A DNA stretch of 64,000 nucleotides from Nocardioides solisilvae (GCF_003194625.1 NZ_QHKX01000004.1:248001-312000), one strand, 5' to 3'; counted from the first letter of the stretch, positions 22,025 to 31,096 are shown. Translations and numbers: made by a program. The notes: generated from the letters alone by a model not told the origin.

Positions 22025-22861
22025 ATGAGCATGCCGTTCTACGTCTCGCCCGAGCAGCAGATGAAGGACCGGGCCGACTTCGCCCGCAAGGGCATCGCCC
22101 GCGGTCGTTCCGTGGCGGTGGTGCAGTACGCCGACGGCGTCCTCTTCGTCTCCGAGAACCCGTCCCAGGCGCTGCACAAGGTCTCCGAGATCTACGACCG
22201 CATCGCCTTCGCCGCCGTGGGTCGCTACAACGAGTTCGAGAACCTGCGGATCGCCGGCGTGCGCCTGGCCGACGTGCGGGGCTACTCCTACGACCGCCGC
22301 GACGTCACCTGCCGAGCCCTGGCCAACGCCTACGCCCAGACGCTGGGCGCCATCTTCAGCAGCGGAGGGGAGAAGCCCTACGAGGTCGAGCTCTTCGTCG
22401 CCGAGATCGGGGACTCCGCCGAGCAGGACCAGGTCTACCGGCTGACCTACGACGGCCAGGTGGCCGACGAGCACGGCTTCGCCGTGATGGGTGGCGCGGC
22501 CGACGTGGTCGCGGACCACCTGAAGGAGCACTACCGGGACGGTCTGGACCTCGCGGGCGCGCTCGGCGTCGCCGTGGCGGCCCTGGGCCACTCCGAGAAC
22601 GGTGACCGCGTCATCCCGGTGGGCGACCTCGAGGTCGCCGCCCTCGACCGCACCCGCACCCAGCCGCGCAAGTTCGTGCGGCTGCGCGAGAGCCGGCTCG
22701 CCGAGCTGCTGGGAGACCGGCAGCCGGGCCAGCAGGAACAGCCGGGCGAGGCCACACCCCCCGGGTCGCAGGACGCGCCCGTCGCGCCCCCCGTCGCACC
22801 TCCCGTCGCACCTCCGGTGGCGCCCCCCGTGGCACCGCCCGCCGACCCCGACCGGGGCTGA
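22025..22861 (+). CDS. prcA: 20S proteasome alpha subunit with VAPP repeat tail
   Basis: Forms the outer, gated ring of the 20S core; 278 residues. The N-terminal gating segment [29 protein letters not shown] is typical and the alpha-type fold runs to about residue 230. Past the conserved RKFVRLRES the tail is low-complexity and ends in five VAPP units. Such a Pro-rich extension is unusual for a subunit whose ends lie near the gate and ATPase docking sites. AGGAGG at 22009-22014 precedes the ATG by 10 nt. The gap from prcB is 37 nt. Confidence 0.96.
   Translation: MSMPFYVSPEQQMKDRADFARKGIARGRSVAVVQYADGVLFVSENPSQALHKVSEIYDRIAFAAVGRYNEFENLRIAGVRLADVRGYSYDRRDVTCRALANAYAQTLGAIFSSGGEKPYEVELFVAEIGDSAEQDQVYRLTYDGQVADEHGFAVMGGAADVVADHLKEHYRDGLDLAGALGVAVAALGHSENGDRVIPVGDLEVAALDRTRTQPRKFVRLRESRLAELLGDRQPGQQEQPGEATPPGSQDAPVAPPVAPPVAPPVAPPVAPPADPDRG
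22781..22840 (+). repeat. Five 12-nt tandem repeats encoding VAPP in prcA
   Basis: Five contiguous 12-nt units such as GTCGCACCTCCC, each coding Val-Ala-Pro-Pro. Units differ mainly at third codon positions, which argues for selection on the peptide. Confidence 0.85.
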
Positions 22862-22966
22862 TCCCTCGCCGGGTGTTTGACCCGCCGCACCCGGGGTATG
22901 CCCGGGTGCAGGCACCACCCGCCGCTGCGAGCGGGCGGGTGGACGGAAGGTGAGGGGGACACCGGC

Positions 22967-23281
22967 ATGGGGTTCGAAGTGGTGCAGCAGGACATCCGCG
23001 ACTCGGCGAAGAAGCTCGCCGAGGTCGCGTCCGGGGTGCGGGGGGCCGACCCCAGCGCCGACGTCAAGGGGATCGCCGATGCCCTGCCCGACAGCCGCAG
23101 CGCGGCGTCGGCCGCGACGCTCCAGTCGACCTGGCGTCGGCGGTTCAAGCGCTGGAGCGACGACGCGGAGGCACAGCGCACGGCGCTGGACACCAGCGCC
23201 GCCGACTACGACCAGGCGGACCACCTGGCGGACCAGCAGTACCGGATGGCCCGCCGTCGCTTCGAGCCGGAGATGAGGTAG
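22967..23281 (+). CDS. WXG100/EspC-like small helical protein, possible type VII substrate
   Basis: A 104-residue protein predicted to be all alpha-helical, size and layout like WXG100/ESX-associated proteins. A central tryptophan lies in TLQSTWRRRFKRW, and the C-terminal helix has YDQAD, matching the YxxxD/E type VII export motif. There is no signal peptide. I start at ATG 22967 after a purine-rich GGAAGGTGAGGGGG stretch; the open frame upstream is not homologous to anything I know. It is first in a tightly spaced five-gene cassette and 2 nt from the next gene. No ESX core components are in the window, so type VII export is inference. Confidence 0.6.
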   Translation: MGFEVVQQDIRDSAKKLAEVASGVRGADPSADVKGIADALPDSRSAASAATLQSTWRRRFKRWSDDAEAQRTALDTSAADYDQADHLADQQYRMARRRFEPEMR

Positions 23282-23283
23282 TC

Positions 23284-24837
23284 GTGGTCACCATCGCCAG
23301 GCTCCTGTCGTGGCAGCCGGGAAGGCTCGACGGCGTCGTCACCTCGCTCGTCGGGCAACGCCGCGAGCTGACCGACCTGCAGGACGAGGTCTGGGACTCC
23401 CGACCCCCCTACTCGTGGATGGGCCAGGCGGGCGAGTCGGCCCGCGACTCCCACGAGAAGCTCCGGCTGCGGCTGCTGGACCTCGTCGCCGAGGTCAGCA
23501 AGGTGGCCGCCTCGGTGGACTTCGCGCAGAACGAGATCGAGGCTGCCAGGAGCGCGCTGCGCCAGGCGCTGGACGCGGCCGAGGCGAAGGGGTTCAAGGT
23601 CGACCGGCAGTCGGGGCGCATCACCGACCCGGCGACCTACGACACCCCCGCCGACGTGACCGCGGCGGAGGGCGCGATGCAGGTGATCGCGGACGACATC
23701 AGTGCCGCCCTGGACAAGGCGGCGACCGCCGATGCGGACCTCGCGCGAGCCCTCGACGCCGCCGTCGCGGGAGAGGTGGAGGGCGGCAGCGGGTCGCTCG
23801 ACGACGCGGTCAGCCAGCTGCCCAGCGCGCTGGAGCACCTGACGCCCCGCGAGATCGCGGAGCGCTACGGCCAGGACGTGGCGCTGGAGACCCTCCAGTT
23901 CTTCCTCGAGGCCGAGGGGGAGCTGGCCTCCTGGGAGCTCGAGGGGGCGGCGCGCGCGACCTACCGCGTGATGGCGGACGGCAAGGTCGTCATGGTCCTG
24001 CAGCTGGAGGGCGGCCTCGGCCGCGAGATCGAGATCGGCGGCGCCGAGGTGGACGCGTCCGCCGGTCTCACCACCGACCTCGAGCTGACCTTCGGGTCGG
24101 CCGAGGAGGCACGGGCGTTCCTCGACGGGCTCGACGACCGGGCCCTCGACCTCGGGTGGACCGACCTGCCGAAGGCGCCCTACGCCGTGGCCAAGAACGT
24201 CGCCGACTACATCCAGGAGCAGGACGTCACCAGCTTCAAGACGGGGATGTACGCCAAGGGCGAGCTCGAGTTCGACGCGGAGTGGGCCCGGGGCGAGGGC
24301 AGCGGTCGCGTCGACGGGTACTACGACTGGGTGAAGGAGGAGTACGGCGTGAAGTTCGCCGCCAGCGTCGAGGCGGAGGTCGGGCGCAAGGGCACCGACT
24401 GGAGCGCGAGCGCCGAGCTCGCGGCCGAGGCGCGGATCGACCGGCACGGGGCCACCCAGGACGTGACGCTCTCGGGCAAGGTCGGTGCCGGCTACGCCAC
24501 CGAGAAGCTGGGGATCCCGGTGCAGAACTCCACCACCGGCGGAGGCGTGGACGTCGAGGTCAAGATGAGCCGTGACAGCCGGCACTTCGACGAGTTCGAC
24601 GCGGCCATGCGGGGCGGCGACCTCGACCGGGCCGCCGGCCTGGCGCTCGACCACGGGCAGGTGATCGTGCGGACCACGGGCACCGTCGACATCGCCAGCG
24701 GAGAACACGAGGTCGACCTGAAGATCGCCGAGGCCGAGGTGCGGTACGGCGGCTCCGTGGAGACGGCGCAGCAGGTGTGGGTGCGACCCTACGACCAGGA
24801 CTTCGTGATCCGCATGGACCCGAAGGAGCTGCGATGA
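23284..24837 (+). CDS. Large protein with type VII-like N-terminal helical domain
   Basis: A 517-residue protein. Residues 1-170 are helical (LVGQRRELTDLQDEVWDSRPPYSWMGQAGESARDSHEKL is like the putative T7SS signal domain of WXG/LXG partners). The WMGQAGESA segment resembles the W-x-G turn. Residues 215-510 appear beta-rich with alternating charged strands (GKVVMVLQLEGG, AELAAEARIDRHG, VEVKMSRDSR) and repeated GE/AE motifs, with no catalytic motif I can name. No signal peptide is present. A pairing with the small helical partner just upstream is typical of type VII effector and chaperone pairs. A toxin, adhesin or structural role is possible. Confidence 0.6.
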   Translation: MVTIARLLSWQPGRLDGVVTSLVGQRRELTDLQDEVWDSRPPYSWMGQAGESARDSHEKLRLRLLDLVAEVSKVAASVDFAQNEIEAARSALRQALDAAEAKGFKVDRQSGRITDPATYDTPADVTAAEGAMQVIADDISAALDKAATADADLARALDAAVAGEVEGGSGSLDDAVSQLPSALEHLTPREIAERYGQDVALETLQFFLEAEGELASWELEGAARATYRVMADGKVVMVLQLEGGLGREIEIGGAEVDASAGLTTDLELTFGSAEEARAFLDGLDDRALDLGWTDLPKAPYAVAKNVADYIQEQDVTSFKTGMYAKGELEFDAEWARGEGSGRVDGYYDWVKEEYGVKFAASVEAEVGRKGTDWSASAELAAEARIDRHGATQDVTLSGKVGAGYATEKLGIPVQNSTTGGGVDVEVKMSRDSRHFDEFDAAMRGGDLDRAAGLALDHGQVIVRTTGTVDIASGEHEVDLKIAEAEVRYGGSVETAQQVWVRPYDQDFVIRMDPKELR

Positions 24838-25328
24838 CCGGGCATCACGTCGGCCCCGTCGCCCCCGTCGTGGTCCCGGTCGACCTGGGGCCCGTGAGGC
24901 TGGCGGCCCCCGCGGAGGGGATGCGCCGGTTCTCGGGCCGGCACGGACGGATGTGGCAGTGGGTCGGGGACGGCCAGCCCCTGCTCAACCTCTCCGTGGC
25001 AGCCCGGACGACGCAGCTGGGGGACGCCACCGGGGTCAGCCACCACCTGACCTGGGAGCTCGCCCAGGCGGTGGGACGGCTGGACGGGGAGGCCGACCAC
25101 GAGGTGGAACGGGACCTGCTCGTGCCGGTGGCGGGTGCCCGCGCCCACCGCGCCGGTCGGGTCACCGGGACCGTGCACGGCCTCGACGTCCGCACCACCG
25201 TCGTGGTCACCACGGACGGCGCCCTGATGCACGTCCTCCAGCTCACCGTCGACGACTCCGACGCCGGACGCGACACCGAGCGTGCGGTGCTCGGCAGCAT
25301 CGAGGTCCGTGCCGGGCAGGAGCCGTGA
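24834..25328 (+). CDS. Conserved hypothetical protein in type VII-like cassette
   Basis: A 164-residue cytoplasmic protein of unknown function; its start overlaps the preceding stop (ATGA). It reads as a compact alpha/beta domain with a Gly-rich N-terminus, the central RHGRMWQWVGDGQPLLNLSVAART region, and strands VHGLDVRTTVVVTTDGALMHVLQLTVDD. There is no signal peptide or membrane segment. Translational coupling to the large protein suggests a dedicated partner, perhaps a chaperone or immunity-like factor, but I see no motif that proves it. Confidence 0.6.
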   Translation: MTGHHVGPVAPVVVPVDLGPVRLAAPAEGMRRFSGRHGRMWQWVGDGQPLLNLSVAARTTQLGDATGVSHHLTWELAQAVGRLDGEADHEVERDLLVPVAGARAHRAGRVTGTVHGLDVRTTVVVTTDGALMHVLQLTVDDSDAGRDTERAVLGSIEVRAGQEP

Positions 25329-25723
25329 AGGGCTGCCTGGCCTTCGCCGTCGTCCTCGCGGTGACCTTCGGCATCGCCCTCGGGGCCGTCGCCCTCCTCG
25401 CCCGCGGGGGCGGTGAGACCGGCGACGACTCGGGGCTGACCCAGGAGGTCACCGGGTTCGTGGTGGACTCCCGGCGCAGCGCGGTCGGCAGCACCCGGGG
25501 CCACGAGATCACCTTCCGCTACTCCGCCGACGGACGGTGGTGGGAGAGCACGGGGTTCGTGAACGACCGCGACTGGAAGCCGGGGGACACGACCCACGCG
25601 GTCTGCATCGACCCCGAGGACCCCGCCACCAACAGGACGATCAGCAGGCTGGGTGCGGCCTGTGGCGATGCCGAGCTCGGACCGGGGCGGACCGCCCGCG
25701 CGGAGACGTCGGTCGAGCCGTGA
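25325..25723 (+). CDS. Small membrane-anchored protein, DUF3592-like
   Basis: A 132-residue protein with one N-terminal membrane helix (LAFAVVLAVTFGIALGAVALLA) and an extracytoplasmic domain. The pattern VVDSRRS, HEITFRYSADGRWWESTGFVN, KPGDTTHAVCIDPEDPATNRTI resembles DUF3592, where a strand-rich domain ends in a GDxVxVxYDPxNPxxA-like motif. Two cysteines (in VCID and AACGD) could pair outside the cell. The start GTGA overlaps the previous stop. Function unknown; it likely acts at the envelope with its cassette neighbours. Confidence 0.6.
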   Translation: MKGCLAFAVVLAVTFGIALGAVALLARGGGETGDDSGLTQEVTGFVVDSRRSAVGSTRGHEITFRYSADGRWWESTGFVNDRDWKPGDTTHAVCIDPEDPATNRTISRLGAACGDAELGPGRTARAETSVEP

Positions 25724-25740
25724 CACCGAGGAGGACGAAG

Positions 25741-26385
25741 ATGACCGCAGGACGCCACGGACGCGGGGCCGTCCCGCTGCTGCTGTGCGCGGTGCTGGGT
25801 GTGCTCGCCGGGTGCGGCGGGTCCTCGGACGAGGGCGGGGGCACGGCGTCCGGCGAGGCCACCGCCCCCGCGCAGGGGGGCGGGGCCGACGGGTCCGCGC
25901 CGGAGACGGCGTCCGGCACGGCCGTCGCCTGGCCGTGGCCGGGTTCGCCGGACGACCCCGGCGACGACCTGCTCGGCCCCCCGCAGCGGGTCCGGCTCGA
26001 GGGGGTCCCGGGTCGGCTCACGTGGCGGGTGCCGCGGTCCTACGAGATGGTCGCACCCGTCCAGGCGGTCAGCGAGACCGAGGACGCCGGCTTCGACCTC
26101 GCCGTCCAGGGCGAGGCCGGACGCTCGCCCGAGGAGCTGATGGCCGAGCGCAGCGAGGAGGCGGACGAGGTCGTCCAGGACGGCGAGGTCGTCGTGGGTG
26201 GGCGCACCCTGCCGGCACAGGTCGTGCGCGCCGACGCCGGGGAGCTGAGCGTCAGCTACTTCTACTACGCCCCCGACGACACCGTCACCTACGTCCTGTC
26301 GTTCTACGCCGGCCTGCCCGAGGACGTCCCCGAGGAGCGGGTGCGCGAGCTCCACCAGGTGCTCGGCTCCCTCGACGGACCCTGA
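25741..26385 (+). CDS. Hypothetical lipoprotein ending the type VII-like cassette
   Basis: A 214-residue exported lipoprotein with lipobox VLAGC (Cys at residue 25), a Gly/Ala/Ser/Pro-rich linker to about 75, and a C-terminal alpha/beta domain. That domain contains RLTWRVPRSYEMVAPVQAV, GGRTLPAQVVRA, LSVSYFYYAPDDTVTYVLSFY and a final helix VPEERVRELHQVLGSL. The fold pattern is like the LpqN/PsbP-type lipoprotein domains of actinobacteria, but this is only a resemblance. GAGGAGGA precedes ATG 25741 by 4 nt. It is the last gene before pafA. Confidence 0.65.
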   Translation: MTAGRHGRGAVPLLLCAVLGVLAGCGGSSDEGGGTASGEATAPAQGGGADGSAPETASGTAVAWPWPGSPDDPGDDLLGPPQRVRLEGVPGRLTWRVPRSYEMVAPVQAVSETEDAGFDLAVQGEAGRSPEELMAERSEEADEVVQDGEVVVGGRTLPAQVVRADAGELSVSYFYYAPDDTVTYVLSFYAGLPEDVPEERVRELHQVLGSLDGP

Positions 26386-26426
26386 GCCACCCCGCGCGTT
26401 CGCCCCTCGCTCCACCGGGTGGGCCC

Positions 26427-26432
26427 TAGGGT
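26427..26432 (+). promoter_or_regulatory. -10 hexamer (TAGGGT) of pafA
   Basis: TAGGGT, 6 nt before the pafA ATG at 26439; leaderless arrangement. Confidence 0.55.
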
Positions 26433-26438
26433 GGGTCC

Positions 26439-27800
26439 ATGGACCGTCGGATCTTCGGGATCGAGAACGAGTACGGCGTCACGTGCACGTTCAAGGGCCA
26501 GCGCCGCCTCAGCCCCGACGAGGTCGCCCGCTACCTCTTCCGCAAGGTGGTCTCCTGGGGTCGCAGCAGCAACGTCTTCCTGCGCAACGGCGCCCGGCTC
26601 TACCTCGACGTGGGCAGCCACCCCGAGTACGCCACGCCCGAGTGCGACGACGTCACCGAGCTCGTCACCCACGACAAGGCGGGGGAGCGGGTGCTCGAGG
26701 GGCTCCTCCTGGACGCCGAGCAGCGGTTGCACGACGAGGGCATCTCCGGCGACATCTACCTGTTCAAGAACAACACCGACTCCGCCGGCAACTCCTACGG
26801 CTGCCACGAGAACTACCTCGTCGGGCGTGCGGGCGAGTTCTCCCGCCTCGCCGACGTGCTGATCCCGTTCCTGGTGACCCGCCAGATCCTCGTCGGGGCG
26901 GGCAAGGTCAGCCAGACCCCGCGGGGGGCGTCGTACTCCGTCTCCCAGCGCGCCGAGCACATCTGGGAGGGCGTCTCCAGCGCGACCACGCGGAGCCGGC
27001 CCATCATCAACACCCGCGACGAACCCCACGCCGACGCCGAGAAGTACCGGCGCCTCCACGTGATCGTCGGCGACTCCAACATGAGCGAGACCACCACGAT
27101 GCTCAAGGTGGCCTCCTGCGACCTCGTCCTGCGGATGATCGAGGAGGGCGTGGTGATGCGCGACCTCACCATGGAGAACCCGATCCGGGCCATCCGCGAG
27201 ATCTCCCACGACATGACCGGCCGCCGCAAGGTGCGCCTGGCCAACGGCCGGGAGGCCAGCGCCCTGGAGATCCAGGCGGAGTACCTCGGCAAGGCGCGCG
27301 AGTTCGTGGACAGGCGCGGCATCTCGACGCCGCTGATCGAGCGGACGCTCGACCTGTGGGAGCGGGGCCTGAAGGCCGTGGAGTCGGAGGACCTGGGCCT
27401 CGTCGACCGCGAGCTCGACTGGGTGATCAAGTGGAAGCTGATCGACCGCTACCGGCACAAGCACGGGCTGCCCCTGGGGCACGCCCGGGTGGCCCAGCTC
27501 GACCTGGCGTACCACGACATCCACCGCGGCCGGGGCCTCTACTACCTGCTGGAGAAGCGCGGAGCCGTCGCGCGGGTCACCAACGACCTGAAGATCTTCG
27601 AGGCGAAGTCGGTCCCGCCGCAGAACACGCGGGCGCGGCTGCGCGGCGAGTTCATCCGGACCGCGCAGGAGCGCCGCCGCGACTTCACCGTGGACTGGGT
27701 GCACCTCAAGCTCAACGACCAGGCGCAGCGGACGGTGCTCTGCAAGGACCCGTTCCGCGCCCACGACGAGCGGGTGCAGCGGCTCATCGACGGCATGTGA
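26439..27800 (+). CDS. pafA: Pup-protein ligase
   Basis: Uses ATP to activate the Pup C-terminal Glu and forms an isopeptide bond with substrate lysines. The 453-residue protein is homologous to Dop and glutamine synthetase. It has the [11 protein letters not shown] start, the catalytic Asp in [18 protein letters not shown] near 64, [18 protein letters not shown], and [19 protein letters not shown]. It lacks the Dop-specific insertion. The C-terminal domain (about 370-453) contacts Pup. It begins a run of pafA, FKBP, pafB, pafC, tatA, tatC that matches mycobacterial synteny apart from the FKBP gene. Confidence 0.97.
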   Translation: MDRRIFGIENEYGVTCTFKGQRRLSPDEVARYLFRKVVSWGRSSNVFLRNGARLYLDVGSHPEYATPECDDVTELVTHDKAGERVLEGLLLDAEQRLHDEGISGDIYLFKNNTDSAGNSYGCHENYLVGRAGEFSRLADVLIPFLVTRQILVGAGKVSQTPRGASYSVSQRAEHIWEGVSSATTRSRPIINTRDEPHADAEKYRRLHVIVGDSNMSETTTMLKVASCDLVLRMIEEGVVMRDLTMENPIRAIREISHDMTGRRKVRLANGREASALEIQAEYLGKAREFVDRRGISTPLIERTLDLWERGLKAVESEDLGLVDRELDWVIKWKLIDRYRHKHGLPLGHARVAQLDLAYHDIHRGRGLYYLLEKRGAVARVTNDLKIFEAKSVPPQNTRARLRGEFIRTAQERRRDFTVDWVHLKLNDQAQRTVLCKDPFRAHDERVQRLIDGM

Positions 27801-27831
27801 GTGGCGGCGGGGAATTCTCAGGTCCCCCGGA

Positions 27832-27837
27832 TAGGGT
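27832..27837 (+). promoter_or_regulatory. -10 hexamer (TAGGGT) of FKBP lipoprotein gene
   Basis: TAGGGT 38 nt before GTG 27876, giving a short leader with GAAAG as a possible ribosome site. Confidence 0.45.
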
Positions 27838-27875
27838 GGCCGCGCTCCGTCGTCCCCACGCGAAAGTTGAACCTC

Positions 27876-28814
27876 GTGCCTCGTCGTGCCCTGGCCGCCT
27901 CCACGGTCGCCCTCAGCCTGCTCACCCTCGCTGCCTGCGGCAGTGACTCCGGCGAGGAGGGCGGCTCCGGTGCCGGCATCGAGTCGGTGAGCATCTCGGC
28001 CGATTCGGGGAAGGCCCCGAAGGTCGAGTGGGAGGGCCAGCTGGACCCCGACGAGGTCGAGACCGAGGTCCTCGTGGACGGCGAGGGCGACGAGACGAAG
28101 ACCGGCGACAGCGTCCTGGCCCACATCTGGATCGGCAACGGCTACGACGAGAAGGAGGTCTACAACTCCTACGAGATGGAGCAGCCGCAGGTCATCTCGC
28201 TCAACGACACCCTGCTGCCCGGCCTGCAGGCCGGCCTGCTGGGCCAGAAGGTCGGTTCCACGGTGGCGGTCGCGGCCTCGGCCGAGGACGCCTACGGCGA
28301 GGGCGGCAACCCCCAGCTGGGCATCGGCAACAAGGACAGCGTGCTCTTCGTGACCGAGCTCCTCAGCAAGGTCCCCACCGGCCCCCAGGGCGAGGAGCGG
28401 GAGCCCGCCAAGTGGGCCCCCGCGATCGTCGAAGAGGGCGGCAAGGTCACCGGCTTCGACTTCGAGGGCACGCCCGAGAACAACGGCAAGCTCTGGGTGA
28501 CCAAGACGGTCAAGGGCGACGGCCCGGTCGTCGAGAAGGGCCAGACCATCTACGTCAACTACCTGGGCCAGGTCTACGGGGGCGACGAGCCGTTCGACGA
28601 GTCCTACTCGCGCGGCGAGCCCACGTCGTTCGAGATCGGCGTCGGCGCCGTCGTCGACGGCTGGGACCAGTCCCTGGTCGGCGAGACCGTCGGGTCGCGC
28701 GTGGTCGTGGCGATCCCGCCGGCCCTGGGTTACGGGAAGAAGGGCAACCCCGACGCGGGGATCAAGGGGACCGACACCCTCTACTTCGTCGTCGACATCC
28801 TCGCGGCCGTCTGA
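27876..28814 (+). CDS. FKBP-type peptidyl-prolyl isomerase lipoprotein, two domains
   Basis: Extracytoplasmic prolyl isomerase of 312 residues, anchored by a lipobox (LTLAAC, Cys at 21). It carries two FKBP-like domains. The first (about 60-170) is degenerate but retains LPGLQAGLLGQKVGSTVAVAASAEDAYG. The second (about 200-312) has the full signature FDESY, GWDQSLVGETVGSRVVVAIPPALGYG and DTLYFVVDIL. I chose GTG 27876 because the signal peptide starts there. It may help fold exported proteins, including Tat substrates of the downstream tat genes. The link to pupylation is positional. Confidence 0.9.
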   Translation: MPRRALAASTVALSLLTLAACGSDSGEEGGSGAGIESVSISADSGKAPKVEWEGQLDPDEVETEVLVDGEGDETKTGDSVLAHIWIGNGYDEKEVYNSYEMEQPQVISLNDTLLPGLQAGLLGQKVGSTVAVAASAEDAYGEGGNPQLGIGNKDSVLFVTELLSKVPTGPQGEEREPAKWAPAIVEEGGKVTGFDFEGTPENNGKLWVTKTVKGDGPVVEKGQTIYVNYLGQVYGGDEPFDESYSRGEPTSFEIGVGAVVDGWDQSLVGETVGSRVVVAIPPALGYGKKGNPDAGIKGTDTLYFVVDILAAV

Positions 28815-28840
28815 CCGGGGCCTGAGGGGACGGGACGACG

Positions 28841-29821
28841 TTGGCCGGCCGGAAGAGCGAGCGCCTGCTCAACCTGCTCATCATGCTGCTGGTGCAGCAG
28901 CGCTTCGTCCCCAAGTCCCGGATCCGCGAGATCCTCTACCCCGACCAGGGGGAGGAAGCGTTCGAGCGGATGTTCGACCGTGACAAGGAGGAGCTGCGCA
29001 GCCTCGGCGTGCCGGTCGAGGTCGGCACCCTGGACGCCTACTTCGTCGACGAGGTGGGCTACCGCATCCGTCCCGACGAGCTCGCGCTGCCCGAGATCAG
29101 CCTCGACGCCGACGAGGCCGCGGTCGTCGGCCTGGCCGGCAAGGTCTGGCAGCACGCCACGCTCGCCGACGCCACCACCGAGGCGCTCCGCAAGCTGGCC
29201 GCGGCCGACGTCCCGGTCGACGTGGGCGCCCTGGACGTGGTGGAGCCGCGCATCGGCGCCGACGAGCCGGCCTTCGACACGTTCTGGCTGGCGACCCAGG
29301 AGCGGCGTCCGGTGGTCTTCGGCTACCGCCGGCCGGGCGAGGGCTCCGCGACGACCCGCCACCTGCAGCCCTGGGGGGTGGTCCGGCACTCCGGGCGCTG
29401 GTACGCCGTCGGGTTCGACACCGACCGCGGCGAGGAGCGCGTCTTTCGTCTCTCCCGCGTCGAGGGGGCCGCGCGACTCGTCGGGGAGCCCGGGGCCTAC
29501 GAGGTCCCTGACGGCACCGACATCCGGGCCGTCGCCCTGCGGCTCGTCTCCCCGCCCGACCACGAGGTGGCCACGCTGCTGGTCCGGGCCGGCGCCGGGC
29601 ACGCCCTGCGCCGGATGGCCGTCCAGGTCGAGGCGGACGTGCCGGGCCCCGACCGTCGTACGACGTGGGACCGGCTCACCGTGCACGGGCACGGTCGGAC
29701 GGTGGCCGACGAGGTCCTGACCTGCGGCGCCGACGCCTTCGTCGAGGCCCCGGCGGCGCTGGTGGACGACGTCCGGGACAGGCTCACCGCGCTGGCCGGC
29801 GCTGGGGAGGGGACGCCATGA
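28841..29821 (+). CDS. pafB: WYL-domain transcriptional regulator PafB
   Basis: With PafC forms the heterodimeric activator of the LexA-independent DNA-damage response in mycobacteria. This 326-residue protein has an N-terminal winged helix (SERLLNLLIMLLVQQRFVPKSRIREIL), the WYL domain (HLQPWGVVRHSGRWYAVGFD near 185, with the WYxxGxD core) and the WCX C-terminal domain. It starts with TTG after GAGGGGACGGG. The ATG of pafC overlaps its stop, so the pair is made in equal amounts. Confidence 0.93.
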   Translation: MAGRKSERLLNLLIMLLVQQRFVPKSRIREILYPDQGEEAFERMFDRDKEELRSLGVPVEVGTLDAYFVDEVGYRIRPDELALPEISLDADEAAVVGLAGKVWQHATLADATTEALRKLAAADVPVDVGALDVVEPRIGADEPAFDTFWLATQERRPVVFGYRRPGEGSATTRHLQPWGVVRHSGRWYAVGFDTDRGEERVFRLSRVEGAARLVGEPGAYEVPDGTDIRAVALRLVSPPDHEVATLLVRAGAGHALRRMAVQVEADVPGPDRRTTWDRLTVHGHGRTVADEVLTCGADAFVEAPAALVDDVRDRLTALAGAGEGTP

Positions 29822-30849
29822 GCTCGGCCGGCACCGGCGCCCGTGAGCAGGTGGCGCGCCTCCTCACCCTGGTCCCGCTGCTCCACGCGAGGGGCTCGGT
29901 CCGCCTCGAGGACGCCGCCGAGGCGCTGGGCACCACCACGCAGCAGGTGGTGCGCGACCTCAAGGTGCTGCTCATGTGCGGGCTCCCCGGCGGCTACCCC
30001 GACGACCTCATCGACGTCGACCTCGACGCCCTCGAGGGCGAGGACGCCGACGGCGTCATCCGGGTCTCCAACGCCGACTACCTCTCCCGTCCGCTGCGCC
30101 TGACCCCCACCGAGGCCACGGCGCTGATCGTGGCGCTGCGCGCCGTCCGGGACAGCTCGCCCGGCGCGACCCGCGAGGTCGTCGACCGGACCCTCGCCAA
30201 GCTGGAGCAGGCGGCGGCCGACGGCAGCGCCCACCGCCAGGTCGAGCTCGACGGGACCGACCCCGAGGCGGCCGAGGTGCGGACGACGCTCGAGCGGGCC
30301 GTGGCCGAGGGCCGCCAGGTCCGGCTCACCTACTGGGTCCCCACCCGGGACGAGGCGGGCGAACGGGTGGTGGACCCGGTCCGGCTCTGGACGCAGGGCG
30401 GCTTCGACTACCTCGAGGCGTGGTGCCGCTCGGCCGAGGGCCGACGCGTCTTCCGCCTCGACCGGATCCACGCGCTCGAGGTCCTCGAGGAGCCCGCCGA
30501 TGCCCACGACGAGGCGCCCACCGACCTCTCCGAGGCGCTCTTCGCCCACGCCCGCGAGGGCAGGCTGGCCACCCTGCGGCTGCGCCCCGGTGCCCACTGG
30601 GTCCCGGAGTACTACCCCGTCGAGGAGGTGCGCCACGTCGGGGAGGGTCTGCTCGAGGTCGACCTCCGCGTGGGCGACCCGCGGTGGCTGGTGCGGCTCG
30701 CGCTGCGCCTCGCACCGCACGCCGACGTGCTGGGGCCGCCCGACCTGGTTTGGACATGTCGACAGGCGGCGGGGGACGCCCTCGCCCTGTACGACGCCCC
30801 GAGCAGTAGCATGGCAAGGTCGCACCCGCACCCACGAGGAATGACATGA
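29818..30849 (+). CDS. pafC: WYL-domain transcriptional regulator PafC
   Basis: Partner of PafB, 343 residues. The N-terminal helix-turn-helix (SVRLEDAAEALGTTTQQVVRDLKVL) is followed by a WYL domain in which the core reads TQGGFDYLEAWCRSAEGRRVFRLDRI, and a WCX domain. It lies in a continuous chain of ATGA overlaps: pafB to pafC to tatA. In mycobacteria PafBC responds to single-stranded DNA and activates recA and other repair genes. Confidence 0.93.
   Translation: MSSAGTGAREQVARLLTLVPLLHARGSVRLEDAAEALGTTTQQVVRDLKVLLMCGLPGGYPDDLIDVDLDALEGEDADGVIRVSNADYLSRPLRLTPTEATALIVALRAVRDSSPGATREVVDRTLAKLEQAAADGSAHRQVELDGTDPEAAEVRTTLERAVAEGRQVRLTYWVPTRDEAGERVVDPVRLWTQGGFDYLEAWCRSAEGRRVFRLDRIHALEVLEEPADAHDEAPTDLSEALFAHAREGRLATLRLRPGAHWVPEYYPVEEVRHVGEGLLEVDLRVGDPRWLVRLALRLAPHADVLGPPDLVWTCRQAAGDALALYDAPSSSMARSHPHPRGMT
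30807..30812 (+). promoter_or_regulatory. -10 hexamer (TAGCAT) of tatA inside pafC
   Basis: TAGCAT within the last pafC codons, 33 nt before the tatA ATG; ACGAGGA at 30834-30840 is the ribosome site. This would give tatAC its own promoter. Confidence 0.45.
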
Positions 30850-31091
30850 ACCTGAACCCGCAGATCGCCGGTCTCGGCCCGACCGAGCTGCTGCTCATCC
30901 TGGCTGTCATCGTCCTCCTCTTCGGCGCCTCCAAGCTCCCCGAGCTGGCCCGGGGGAGCGGCCGTGCCCTGCGGATCTTCAAGGCGGAGACCAAGGGCCT
31001 GATGGACGACGACAAGACTCCGGAGGAGCGCGAGATCGAGGCCCGACGCCTCGGCGGCCCCGACGAGACCCGTCCCGACGACCGCCCCTGA
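30846..31091 (+). CDS. tatA: Sec-independent translocase subunit TatA
   Basis: An 81-residue pore-forming subunit for export of folded twin-arginine proteins. It has the short membrane helix PTELLLILAVIVLLFGASKLPELARG with the FG hinge, an amphipathic helix, and an acidic tail. The start overlaps the pafC stop (ATGA), with ACGAGGA 5 nt upstream. tatC follows after 5 nt; no tatB is next to it, as is usual in this locus. Confidence 0.96.
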   Translation: MNLNPQIAGLGPTELLLILAVIVLLFGASKLPELARGSGRALRIFKAETKGLMDDDKTPEEREIEARRLGGPDETRPDDRP

Positions 31092-31096
31092 CGGGG

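Noticed and set aside
22781-22840. CRISPR-like short repeats
   Set aside because: Units are contiguous, 12 nt long and in frame in prcA; there are no spacers and no cas genes.
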